Source: Cohnella sp. SGD-V74
GTDB lineage: Bacteria > Bacillota > Bacilli > Paenibacillales > Paenibacillaceae
Direction: 5' to 3'
Assembly: GCF_003001675.1 (NCBI RefSeq)
Contig: NZ_PVYW01000014.1
Location: 179,700-243,699 of the forward strand
DNA length: 64,000 nucleotides
In this document: one piece after another, positions 1 through 8,448 of the stretch
Numbering within the stretch: position 1 is the first letter of the stretch
Layout of the letters: each line of letters opens with the position of its first letter
Position numbers and translations under genes: made by a program
The notes under the pieces: model-generated
What the model saw: only the letters and a program-made list of their open reading frames with translations
Databases searched by the model: none
What the model was told of the DNA's origin: nothing

Positions 1-1362
1 CAGCATCATCCAGTTGCGATCCGTGTAAGGTGTCAGATCGGACGCCGACGCCGCATAGAAAAACAGCGTATCGTCCGTATGCGCCGCCTTGAACGCAACG
101 AGCTCGTTGCGCCCCGTTGCGTTCGCGTAATGAAGCTCGCCGTAGCCCGGATGGCTTCTAGGCCGCGTCTTGCCGCGAAAATCGCGATACTCCGCGCCGA
201 CTCCCCGCCACGCCCCGAAGTCGGGAGCGATCGGAATCGGCCTCTCGAGGCGGCAGCTCGGCTCCGCTTCGTCCGGCATGCCTTTGAAACGCCGGATGTA
301 ACCGATCAACTGCATATAGTAGCTGTCCCCGTAACCGCCCTTCATCGGTTCGATGTCGCGGCTGAAGTTCAGCGTCGCCTGATCGACGAACAGCACCGGC
401 CTCTCCGGCCGGCCCGGCAGGCGCATCGCGATCCATTCGTTCCAGCCTGTCACGAACACGATTTCCGGATCTTCGGCCAGCGCGAACGCCCACTGCTCCG
501 CCACGTTGGCGCCCCGAACGATCGCCTCCTCCGAATCCGTCTCTCCCGGACCCGCGCCTTCGTGATACCCTCTGCCCCAATTGTCGCCGCAGCCATAGAA
601 GGGAGTGTCGCTCATCGCCACGCTGGGGTGCTGGGCGACAGATACGCTGATTGTCTCCTTGGCTCCCTCTTCGCTGTAGAACACCCGCTGCGGACGCTGG
701 AACTCGATCCACGGAAAGCCGTTCGTCTTCTCCGCTTCATTCGGCCATTGGTTCAGCCGGAACGTGAAGAAAGCGCGGTGCTCCTCCTCGCATTGCGAAG
801 GATCGCCGATGATCAGCGGCTTGCCCTTCCAGCGGAACCACAGATGCGGATACCGGTTCGGCTTGTACACGTCTTCGTAAATGTCCGCCACGGTCCGCCC
901 CGACTCCGTATTCGTATAGAAAACGAATCGCGGAACTTTGAAGCCCTGCCCGGCAAGCTCGTCGAGAATGCGGAACAGCCGGTCGTACACGTTCTTGTAC
1001 GTGACCGCGTTCGTCGTATCGAAGACGAGAAAGTCGACGCCTGCCGCCGTCAGAAGCTGAGCATGCTTGCGCAGCACCCATTCATCGTCGTTCAAGTAGT
1101 AGCCATACAGCGGTTCTCCCCAAAAGTGAAACGACTCGGGCGGGCCCCAGGCGGGATGCTCCGGGTCATGCACCGCTTCCGGCCACCGGGCGAGGATGCG
1201 CGTATTGTCGTTAGGCCCTTCCGTTCCATGCTGCCCCAGCCACAGGAAATAAAACAGTCCGACGAACCGATCCGCCCGATACGGCCCGGCCTCCTCCCGG
1301 GTCGGCAGCTTCCTTCCCAAGGCGTCGATGCCCGCGCAGCTCTCAAACCCTTTGTTCTCCAT
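1..1362 (-). CDS. GH71/GH99-like glycoside hydrolase, C-terminus outside window
   Basis: The frame is open from an ATG at 1362 (preceded by AAAGGAGAG, 7 nt away) to the window edge, giving 454 residues without a stop. The protein has no signal peptide, so it is probably cytoplasmic. Features of the GH71/GH99-like TIM-barrel group are an early GLFYFLWLGQHG strand, LLTAAGVDFLVFDTTNA, PRFVFYTNTES and a late VTGWNEWIAM strand. Such proteins act on, or resemble enzymes acting on, alpha-linked glycans or are polysaccharide-associated; the substrate cannot be read from the sequence. It is the most downstream of a run of minus-strand carbohydrate genes and starts 113 nt after the DUF5722-type gene stops, so cotranscription is possible. 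The family call rests on motif recall only. The large plus-strand frame over the same bases is its shadow. Confidence 0.75.
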   Translation of the reverse strand, partial: MENKGFESCAGIDALGRKLPTREEAGPYRADRFVGLFYFLWLGQHGTEGPNDNTRILARWPEAVHDPEHPAWGPPESFHFWGEPLYGYYLNDDEWVLRKHAQLLTAAGVDFLVFDTTNAVTYKNVYDRLFRILDELAGQGFKVPRFVFYTNTESGRTVADIYEDVYKPNRYPHLWFRWKGKPLIIGDPSQCEEEHRAFFTFRLNQWPNEAEKTNGFPWIEFQRPQRVFYSEEGAKETISVSVAQHPSVAMSDTPFYGCGDNWGRGYHEGAGPGETDSEEAIVRGANVAEQWAFALAEDPEIVFVTGWNEWIAMRLPGRPERPVLFVDQATLNFSRDIEPMKGGYGDSYYMQLIGYIRRFKGMPDEAEPSCRLERPIPIAPDFGAWRGVGAEYRDFRGKTRPRSHPGYGELHYANATGRNELVAFKAAHTDDTLFFYAASASDLTPYTDRNWMML

Positions 1363-1475
1363 CCGTTTTCTCTCCTTTTATCTGTCGCGGCATACCGCCG
1401 ATATCCCGCGGTTCCGGCCGCTCGGAGAGAGGGCGAACCCGTCGCGCCTCTCCCTCGCACTGCCCCGCGCTGCCG

Positions 1476-4400
1476 TTATTCCACGCCGATCCGGTCCAGC
1501 TGAAACTCCGGATTCCAAGTGATGTCGCTGCCGACCGCACGGAAGGAAATTTCAATGTCGGTAACCGAAGAGCGGCCCGCCCATGCCGACAGGTCTGCAG
1601 AGATGCGGTTCCAGCGATCCGCGCTCATGGCGCTCGTGTAGCTGAAGCTGTCTTCCCCGCTCCGCAGCGTTACTCGTGTCTCATAAGTGGCTCCCGGAAC
1701 GCCGCCGTAGCTGTTGATGTCGTACGAGAATACGGAGGCTCCGCTTAGATCGAACGGCTGCTCGGGCGTCGTCTTCACCGTCTTCCAGGCGGAGGCCGCC
1801 GCGATCGCGGAACGCCCCGACAAAGCTTGCTGTCCTTCGCTCGGCGTGCCCGGACCGTTCGGGAACGACTGCACGGCGGCGACGCTGGCTACGTTCAAGC
1901 CTGCGCTCCAGCCCTGAACGCCGTCCTCGAAGTTGTACAGAACGCCGTCCTCCGGGGTTACCGGGGCTTTTCCTTTTAACGGGAATGTATACGTGCGATC
2001 CTCCAGCTTGATTTTCAGCTCGGGTTCTGTTCCGTTGGCCGGCGTATATTGCGTGACCTTCACGGTGAAAGATCGGCTTTCGTCGGTTCGTATGCCGCCG
2101 GGTTGAATGTCCTTCTTGGACAGCTTCAGGCCGGGCGTCGGTTCCAGCTTCAGCTTCTTGTTCAGCTTGTCGGGGCCGAAATTCGTTACGGTTACGGATA
2201 TTTCCGCTCCTGCTTCGAGTGCCGGAGAGACAAGCTTCGCTTCCACTTCGACGTTCGGATACTTCTTCTCTTCCTTGATCTTCTTGACGAATTTCGCCTC
2301 GTCGATACGGATTTCACCTTGCCAAGGCGCCCCTCCGACGGAACGGACCCAGATTTTGACGCCGTCGATCGACCGCAGACCATCCCAGCCCTTAAGCGGC
2401 AGCGCCAGATGGTTCCAGCCCTTCGACAGATCCAGTTTGGCCGTACCTTCCACGCGCTCGGAGCCGCTGTAGACGATGAACTTCGCATAGTACGCATGGC
2501 TCGGATCAGCGCCGGGCAGTTGAATGGCGGCCGTGAAATACGGCGTTTTCTTCGCGTCGAGCGGTTGCGTAAGCTTCTTCTGCACGCCCGCCCAATTGAG
2601 CCGGTAAGCGCTGTTCACGGTCGCCGCCAAGTAGCCGTTGCCGCGGAAAGCGCCTCCTTGCTCGGAGCGGATCGAACTGACTTCATCCGATGCCGCGAAT
2701 CCGTCCGTTCCCGCTTCGAAGCCCCCGTCCGGCCCTGCTTGGTCTGCGCTAGCGATAAACTCGAGGCCGTTGGCTTGCGGCAAGCTCCGATCGGCCAGAA
2801 GGGCGGGATTAAAGCCCGGAATCGCCTGCTGCCAGCTCGGAATGCCGATGATCGCCTTCGCGAAATCCGTCACCTCCAACGACCGCTCCGTATCGATATA
2901 CTTGAACACATCGTAGATCGCTTTGTGCTGATCCGGAGTGACGACGGAAGTCGGCGTATGCGTCCACAGCCCGAGATTCAGTCCGCCCTCTTCGCCGTGA
3001 TCGACGTGGCGGTGCAGAATAAAGGCGTCGATGCCGTCAAGGAACCGGATCTTGTAGTACGCATACGCGTAAGCCGCGGCTTGAACCTTCTGATCGTTCT
3101 CGGAGTTCGTCAGGCTGTGGAAGCCCTGCTCCGACAGGATAATGCGGCGCATCTCCCCGTCGTACGTATAGTCCGGCTGCTTCATGTAGTCGACGAGCAC
3201 GTCCAGATTTTTGAACGTAATCCGCTCCGTGTCGAAGGAATCCGTCGCCGTCGCGTCATTCCAGAAGCGAGGATTGAACAAGTTTTCCGGGTACGGATGG
3301 AACGCCATGTTCCAGCTGAAGTCGCCTTCCGCGCGCGTCAGCTGCGTCAAGCGGTCGACGATCGCCTTGTTGTCGTATTTCCATAAGGAATCTGCGCTCA
3401 AGTTCTCGTTCCAGAAATGGTCGAGAGAGATATACGTTCTGGCATTCGCGTAAGCCGACTTGACGATCGTATCGACGAGGCGAAGCGTCTGGGCGTATTC
3501 GCGGACGTAGGCGTCCAGCTTTTTCGGCCCCATGTTGTTCCATACTTTGTTCTGGCCGACCTCGTTGCCCACGATGTAGTTGACCGCGCGCCCGAATTGC
3601 TGGTCGGACTTGGAGTAGCGCTCGGCCAGAAATTTAGTCGCCGCTTTCACATACTCGACGCCGACAGCGTTGGACGTATTCAGCGCGTAGACGATGCCGC
3701 CGGGCTCCGAGTCCGGGTGGAGCAAATATTCGTTCGCGGATTCCGGGTCTTTCGTATCGTACATGATAAGAATGAGGGAGACGATAATGCCGTTGTCGGA
3801 CAGGCTCTTGACCTGACGGTCCATCTGCTCGATCCGATCCTTGCGGAAAAAGTAGGTCTGGCCTTCGACTTCGAACGGAATCGAATTGTTCGGGTGATTG
3901 CCGTTCTTGTACATCAGCTCGTTGTAGGCTACGTTCAGCGCCGCGTGGCTGATGCCGAGCTCCTGCGCGTCGCCCGTCATCTGCACCTGCAGCCCCTTGA
4001 TGCTCTCAGCTTGGGGGAACGGCTCGTTGTTGGCGGCGAGCGTCTCCGCGTTCGCGACGTATTGCGGCGCGGCGACGAGCGTGTACTCGCCTCCGTCCTC
4101 GCGGGCCGCCACCGCAAACTTGGAATACAGCCGGCTCCTCGTTCCGTCGTTCAGGCCGGTCTCGAACCGGAACGACTCTGCGAGGTCCGCATCCGCCAGC
4201 GGCGTATGCGACGCCAACTCCGTCTGTGCATCCTCGTAGGTGGCCAATTCGAACAAATACAGCCTCGCCTCGGGATGATTGGCGACGAACTCGGGCTTAA
4301 CGGTTCCTTCAATGGCGATCACTCCGCCTTGCTCAATGAGAGCTTGCGCCGTTCCGTCGAACGGCTTCTCCAGAACGGGCATCGATTTGGGCGTAATCTG

Positions 4401-5438
4401 ATCGATCGCCAGCGTGCCCGAAGCGGCAGGGATGCTGAAGCGGAACGCCGTCACCGTCCCGCTCCAGTCCTCGCGGTCCGAGAAGTTGAAATCGCGGGTG
4501 AACGTGCCCGAAGCCGGAATATCGAACGTCTTCGTGCGGGCGGCGTCCCAATCCGTTCCCGCCGTTTTCCACTGTACGGTCAGTTGCTCCGCCCCCGTTC
4601 CGTTCGTCATCGTCACGGACAATCCGTTACGCTTCGCCGCGTCGATTGCCAGCAGCGGGGATTCGAGCGTTCCGGCCGAGCCTCCGAGCGAGTAGAGCAG
4701 CTGTCCGCCCGCCGTCTGCAAGCTTCCTCCCGCAGCGGTGAAGCCTTCGGTTTCACCTTCGATGTCGAAGCTGAGGTCGCGCGCGTTCGTCGCCGTAATG
4801 TAGTCGATCTGGAAACGGCCGTTCCAGTAATCGTAGCCTGGCGCTCCTGGTGCGATCCCCTCCAGGTCGAAGTTCTGCATGAAGGAAATTTCCATCTTCG
4901 TGATGTTGCTTCTTCCAGCCCACTCCTCCAGGTTGATGAAGATCGGCCTCCAGGAGTCCGGACGGATCATGGCGACGCTCTCGAAACGGTCGTCTCCGCT
5001 GTACAGCGCGACCTTAAGCGCATAGTCCGCCGTCGCCTGCCATCCCCAGCTGTTGGCCGCCAGCGCCAGATAGCGGTATCCGCTCAGATCCAGCGGCTGC
5101 TCGTAGTCGCGGTAGATCGATCTCCACTCGTATACTTTGACCAGCTCCGGCACCTGCTCCAAGGCGCCAACGCCTTCGAACGGCTGGTTGGGACCGTTCA
5201 GCAGACTCGTCACGTACTGGACGGCGTCCGTATTTTGTCCGGCCTGCCACGCCTGCACCGACTCCGGCGCATTAAAATCGTCCAGCACGATCGCGGGGTA
5301 CACGTCCTTGCCCGTCGATACCCGGTCGGACTGCTGCAGCGCCGGATCGTATTTGCCCGCCGAGACGACGGCGGCAAGAAGCAACTGCAAAAGCATCAGC
5401 ACTGCCAGTACCGCAGATACGTTACGCATTCGAGACAT
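1476..5438 (-). CDS. secreted DUF5722-type glycosidase with flanking carbohydrate-binding-like modules
   Basis: A 1320-residue exported protein. I chose the ATG at 5438 because GGAGGC lies just upstream and because the signal peptide (MSRMRNVSAVLAVLMLLQ, cleavage near VSA-GK) then sits at the N-terminus; the open frame extends 24 codons further without a ribosome site. Residues about 40-200 form a beta-sandwich module, and a second copy closes the protein (about 1170-1320). A central TIM-barrel of the DUF5722 / GH39-like type has YIVGNEVGQN (candidate acid/base E626) and IILSEQGFHS (candidate nucleophile E770). A further jelly-roll region near 920-1080 and an Ig-like linker (about 1085-1160) follow. 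No SLH domain or LPXTG is present, so it is probably released or held through its binding modules. The substrate is unknown; the neighbours suggest a plant heteropolysaccharide. Confidence 0.82.
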   Translation of the reverse strand: MSRMRNVSAVLAVLMLLQLLLAAVVSAGKYDPALQQSDRVSTGKDVYPAIVLDDFNAPESVQAWQAGQNTDAVQYVTSLLNGPNQPFEGVGALEQVPELVKVYEWRSIYRDYEQPLDLSGYRYLALAANSWGWQATADYALKVALYSGDDRFESVAMIRPDSWRPIFINLEEWAGRSNITKMEISFMQNFDLEGIAPGAPGYDYWNGRFQIDYITATNARDLSFDIEGETEGFTAAGGSLQTAGGQLLYSLGGSAGTLESPLLAIDAAKRNGLSVTMTNGTGAEQLTVQWKTAGTDWDAARTKTFDIPASGTFTRDFNFSDREDWSGTVTAFRFSIPAASGTLAIDQITPKSMPVLEKPFDGTAQALIEQGGVIAIEGTVKPEFVANHPEARLYLFELATYEDAQTELASHTPLADADLAESFRFETGLNDGTRSRLYSKFAVAAREDGGEYTLVAAPQYVANAETLAANNEPFPQAESIKGLQVQMTGDAQELGISHAALNVAYNELMYKNGNHPNNSIPFEVEGQTYFFRKDRIEQMDRQVKSLSDNGIIVSLILIMYDTKDPESANEYLLHPDSEPGGIVYALNTSNAVGVEYVKAATKFLAERYSKSDQQFGRAVNYIVGNEVGQNKVWNNMGPKKLDAYVREYAQTLRLVDTIVKSAYANARTYISLDHFWNENLSADSLWKYDNKAIVDRLTQLTRAEGDFSWNMAFHPYPENLFNPRFWNDATATDSFDTERITFKNLDVLVDYMKQPDYTYDGEMRRIILSEQGFHSLTNSENDQKVQAAAYAYAYYKIRFLDGIDAFILHRHVDHGEEGGLNLGLWTHTPTSVVTPDQHKAIYDVFKYIDTERSLEVTDFAKAIIGIPSWQQAIPGFNPALLADRSLPQANGLEFIASADQAGPDGGFEAGTDGFAASDEVSSIRSEQGGAFRGNGYLAATVNSAYRLNWAGVQKKLTQPLDAKKTPYFTAAIQLPGADPSHAYYAKFIVYSGSERVEGTAKLDLSKGWNHLALPLKGWDGLRSIDGVKIWVRSVGGAPWQGEIRIDEAKFVKKIKEEKKYPNVEVEAKLVSPALEAGAEISVTVTNFGPDKLNKKLKLEPTPGLKLSKKDIQPGGIRTDESRSFTVKVTQYTPANGTEPELKIKLEDRTYTFPLKGKAPVTPEDGVLYNFEDGVQGWSAGLNVASVAAVQSFPNGPGTPSEGQQALSGRSAIAAASAWKTVKTTPEQPFDLSGASVFSYDINSYGGVPGATYETRVTLRSGEDSFSYTSAMSADRWNRISADLSAWAGRSSVTDIEISFRAVGSDITWNPEFQLDRIGVE

Positions 5439-5504
5439 AAATAGCCTCCTCCATTGGATTAAGAATGTTTTCGCAAATAACATAACAAATAAGTATTCTT
5501 TATA

Positions 5505-5538
5505 CAACAATTATTTAACTAAGTATACATAATTGTTG
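5505..5538. promoter_or_regulatory. 10-bp perfect inverted repeat upstream of the DUF5722-type gene
   Basis: CAACAATTAT (5505-5514) and ATAATTGTTG (5529-5538) are perfect complements separated by 14 bp containing AAGTATAC. It lies 67-100 bp upstream of the start codon at 5438 in an AT-rich island, the usual place for a repressor or activator site. AAGTATAC-type sequence also occurs upstream of the GH78 gene. The cognate regulator is unknown. Confidence 0.5.
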
Positions 5539-5599
5539 CTGAGGAACTATTTTTAGCGTGAATGTCGGGTGCTTAAGGGGCTGCGTCAGGGCGATGGGG

Positions 5600-5720
5600 C
5601 GATGGAACGCGTGGTCAAGGCCACAAAAGTGCCTTGAGGCTCTCAGGCGGGGCAATCTGCTGCGACGGTAAGGCCATAAAAGTGCCTCGGCGCTCTCCGA
5701 CGGGGAGTGGGTGTGATGAA
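5600..5720. repeat. two-copy imperfect direct repeat, period about 53 bp
   Basis: AAGGCCACAAAAGTGCC at 5617 recurs as AAGGCCATAAAAGTGCC at 5670, each followed by a similar GC-rich stretch containing GCTCTC and CGGGG. No gene is visible in the 5439-5793 gap; it holds the operator-like inverted repeat, this repeat and the rhamnosidase terminator. Confidence 0.6.
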
Positions 5721-5756
5721 TGATAAGTGCGAGGCTCAAGTGCGGGAGTATGCCAA

Positions 5757-5780
5757 GAGACAGCCGGGATCGGCTGTCTC
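5757..5780 (-). terminator. hairpin after the rhamnosidase gene
   Basis: A perfect 9-bp stem GAGACAGCC / GGCTGTCTC with a 6-nt loop begins 14 nt beyond the rhamnosidase stop. The tail (TTGGCAT on the minus strand) is poor in U, so it is an atypical terminator or an mRNA-stabilising stem. Confidence 0.5.
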
Positions 5781-5793
5781 CTCAGGACACGCA

Positions 5794-8163
5794 TTAAACG
5801 CAGCTATAGTCGGATCGGGTTGCGGTGAAGGTGGCGGTAACGACGGTGAACCCTCCGTCCTCTGCCGTTTCGACGTTATCGAGCGATTCGTCCGCGGACC
5901 AGCCAAGCCCTGCGGGAAGCCGGGCTTCGAAGGCGACAGCTCCGCCGTCCGTTTCGGACCAAGAGGCTTCGATGTCCCCGCGAGGTGTCGGAATTGTACC
6001 TTTGGCCCAAGCGAGCCCTCCCGCGGCGGCGGGACGAAGCGCGACCAGCCCTTCCCCCAGCCGGGAGGTATCGACGCCCAGCACTTCGCGCGACAGCAAA
6101 TAAGTCGGAGAAGCGCCCCAGCCGTGAGAGAAGCTGACGGGGATGGAGGCCTGCATATACGTCGGCGTATGGCCCAGATACGGACTCGGCACCGTGCATG
6201 CGGGCAGCGACGGGTCGAACGTCTCCCACCATGTCGTCGCTCCCCGGTCGAGCATGGCTCCCCAGAAGTAACGAATTTCCTTCAACGCTTCTTCGCGATA
6301 GGAGTAAGCAAACAACGTTTCCAGAACGATATGGTAGAAAAACGCCCCCTTGATCGGCGGAAGCTTGCCGGTCAAGTAGAAGTCCTCGATGAAGCTTCTG
6401 GCCGCTTCCTCCTCCATGATTCCGCACCAGGCGGCGACGAAGTTCGTCTGCGCCGTTACGCTGTCGGACAGCCCGCCGGCTGACAGGCAATCCGCGAACA
6501 GCGGCCCTTCCGGCAAACGCATGCGCTCCCTGACCGTCTTGCGCAATTCGGCCGCTTTCGCCTCCAGCGCCCGCGATCTCGGCAACTCTCCCATGCGCTT
6601 GGCAAGCTGCGAGACGGTAAGCAGGAACTTGTAATAGTAGCAGGAGATCGCCGTTACCTTGTCCTTGCGCTCAATGTCGTCCGACCAATCGATAAAGCAC
6701 CACCAGCCGTCGCGGTCGGCATTGGCGAACAAGCCCTCTTCGTCCTCCTGCGCCCTGAACCATGCCTCCAGCCTGCTTATGGAAGGCCACAGCTCGGCCA
6801 GGAACCTGTCGTCCCCGCTGTAATCGACGTACTCCTTCACGCCGAACAGCCAATGCGCGCAAAAATCCGGGAGCATAAAGTCGTTCCTCTCCGGTCCCGT
6901 TCCGGGAATCGAACCGTCTTCGTTCTGAACGCGGGCGATCTGCAGCAAGCATTTGCGAACCAGGGACAAATCTCCGAAAGTTTGATAGACGACTCTGGCC
7001 ATCACGACGGCATCCGCCACCCACAATGCGGCCTCGCGATAGGGGCAATCCTCGAAATGCTCCTGGCTGTTGACGATTGCCGTATATTTGCCCACTTCCC
7101 AGATCCGGTTCAGCCTCTCGTCGCTGCACGCAAAGCTGCCATGCTCCAGATACGGGTAATGCACGGACTTCATTCGCACCGAGCGGACTTCGACGGGCGA
7201 CGGAGTTCCTTGCAGCGCAAGCTTCATGAACCGGAAAGCCCGTCTGCCGAAGGAACGCACGCGATTGCTTCCCTTCTTCAGCACGAACGTATCGGTAAGC
7301 TCCAGCTCAAGCCCTTCTCCGTAAAAAAGATGAGCGACCCCGCCCTCGGGAGCTTCAAGCTCCAGCTCGGGGTACCCGACGACTTCCGTTCCGAAATCGT
7401 AGGTCGCGTTCGGATAAGAGCCCGGCACAGAAGCATCGACGGACATTGAACCGGAGGGATCTGCGCCCTCAAGCACGGAACCGGCGTTAACAATCGCTCC
7501 GAGATAGGCCTGCTCTCCGACGAGGTCGACCGGTCGCAGCCAAGCTTGCTTCAAATGGGGAGTTTCCCGCTCCAGCAGCTTGGGCCACGGCGACTCCTCG
7601 CCATTCGCCACGGCAACGACCGTCGCGGCCGACCAATCCGAATCGTCGTACTCCGGCAGCTCCCATCCATCCTCCCGTTCGGCCAAGTAAATTTCCCGGT
7701 ACCCGCCCCACATATGCATGCGAATCGAATCCGGCCTCCACCTCGGAGAAACGCGGCATTTCCAGCCCTCTCCCGTAGCCGCCAAGCAGACGCTCACGTC
7801 AACGCCCGCGTCCGGCTTCAGATCGACCTGGCACAGCAAACCTCCCGGACCCTGACGCTGTCCGGTGACGATGCTGTCCGTTCCGAAGTTGTAAGCCAGC
7901 ACACCGACAACGTTGCGTCCGGGACGCAGCTTATCGGCGATCTCGTATACGTCGTAATACTGCGAGCCGTTATCGCACGGCGACGGCCCTCTTCCGATCT
8001 CCTCGCCGTTCACGTACAGCTCGTATTCCTGATTTGCCGTTACGCGAAGCACAGCCCTCTCGGGAGACGTCCGAAGCTCGAACGAACCCCGCGCTTCCAT
8101 ATATTGATTGTTTCGTCTCAGTTCCTCGTTCACCCAGATCCAGCTTGCTTCCCACTTCTTCAT
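5794..8163 (-). CDS. alpha-L-rhamnosidase-like glycoside hydrolase (GH78)
   Basis: A 789-residue protein; GH78 enzymes release terminal alpha-L-rhamnose with inversion. The N-terminal beta-sandwich starts WEASWIWVNEE and carries the lectin-like YELYVNGEEIGRGPS and YDVYEIADKLRPGRNVV segments typical of the family. The (alpha/alpha)6 barrel has FEDCPYREAALWVADAV, NDFMLPDFCAHWLFGVKEY, GWWCFIDWSDDI and TWWETFDPSL, followed by SHGWGASPTYLL and a C-terminal beta-sandwich. No signal peptide is present, so it probably hydrolyses imported rhamno-oligosaccharides in the cytoplasm. The ATG at 8163 follows GGAGGTTGGGG. It is a single-gene unit, with its own operator-like region upstream and a hairpin downstream. 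The exact linkage specificity is not readable. Confidence 0.88.
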   Translation of the reverse strand: MKKWEASWIWVNEELRRNNQYMEARGSFELRTSPERAVLRVTANQEYELYVNGEEIGRGPSPCDNGSQYYDVYEIADKLRPGRNVVGVLAYNFGTDSIVTGQRQGPGGLLCQVDLKPDAGVDVSVCLAATGEGWKCRVSPRWRPDSIRMHMWGGYREIYLAEREDGWELPEYDDSDWSAATVVAVANGEESPWPKLLERETPHLKQAWLRPVDLVGEQAYLGAIVNAGSVLEGADPSGSMSVDASVPGSYPNATYDFGTEVVGYPELELEAPEGGVAHLFYGEGLELELTDTFVLKKGSNRVRSFGRRAFRFMKLALQGTPSPVEVRSVRMKSVHYPYLEHGSFACSDERLNRIWEVGKYTAIVNSQEHFEDCPYREAALWVADAVVMARVVYQTFGDLSLVRKCLLQIARVQNEDGSIPGTGPERNDFMLPDFCAHWLFGVKEYVDYSGDDRFLAELWPSISRLEAWFRAQEDEEGLFANADRDGWWCFIDWSDDIERKDKVTAISCYYYKFLLTVSQLAKRMGELPRSRALEAKAAELRKTVRERMRLPEGPLFADCLSAGGLSDSVTAQTNFVAAWCGIMEEEAARSFIEDFYLTGKLPPIKGAFFYHIVLETLFAYSYREEALKEIRYFWGAMLDRGATTWWETFDPSLPACTVPSPYLGHTPTYMQASIPVSFSHGWGASPTYLLSREVLGVDTSRLGEGLVALRPAAAGGLAWAKGTIPTPRGDIEASWSETDGGAVAFEARLPAGLGWSADESLDNVETAEDGGFTVVTATFTATRSDYSCV

Positions 8164-8204
8164 CGCTCCCCAACCTCCGGTATTCTCTGTAGCTTATATT
8201 TGTT

Positions 8205-8237
8205 ATTTAGTATACTTAATAATACTTTAATATACTT
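8205..8237. promoter_or_regulatory. near-palindrome and helically phased TACTT repeats upstream of the rhamnosidase gene
   Basis: ATTTAGTATACTTAAT (8205-8220) is nearly palindromic around GTATAC, and TACTT recurs at 8213, 8223 and 8233, exactly 10 bp apart. The block is 42-74 bp upstream of the GH78 start codon. This looks like a regulator site; the regulator is not identified. Confidence 0.45.
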
Positions 8238-8317
8238 TTAGTGTCTATATCTAACACAAAGAATTAACCGCTACCTCGCGATTGTGTCCTTAACAGCTCC
8301 ACAGACCATTATCCCCT

Positions 8318-8402
8318 CATGAGATAAGCCCGCCGCGCGGGTTTATTCGGCAAGTCTGCTGCGCGAAGGGCTTATTGGCGAGTCTGTGAGGGCGGCGGAT
8401 AA
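8318..8402. repeat. degenerate GATAAGC/GGCTTATT repeat, two imperfect units
   Basis: The stretch contains ATAAGCCCGCCGCGCGGGTTTATTCGG followed by a variant, CGCGAAGGGCTTATTGGCGAGTCTG. It resembles the 51-bp tandem unit at 63790-63912 (GATAAGC, GCGAGCTTAT, GAGCCTGTGGGGCG). It fills most of the gap between the rhamnosidase gene and the SLH-protein terminator, and no gene is visible. Confidence 0.45.
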
Positions 8403-8437
8403 AAAAAGCCCGTGAACCCAAATGGGCTCACGGACTT
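8401..8437 (-). terminator. intrinsic terminator of the giant SLH-protein gene
   Basis: On the minus strand the stem GTCCGTGAGCCC / GGGTTCACGGGC with a short loop is followed by TTTTTTT. It starts 12 nt after the stop codon of the SLH protein, a textbook rho-independent terminator. Confidence 0.92.
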
Positions 8438-8448
8438 TCAAGCTGTCT

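Noticed and set aside
79..1503. 474-residue plus-strand protein
   Set aside because: Arg/Pro-rich, no recognisable domain, opposite the GH71/99-like gene; GC-rich third positions keep antisense frames open.
3417..5444. 675-residue plus-strand protein
   Set aside because: Antisense to the DUF5722-type gene, whose signal peptide and active-site motifs show which strand is real.
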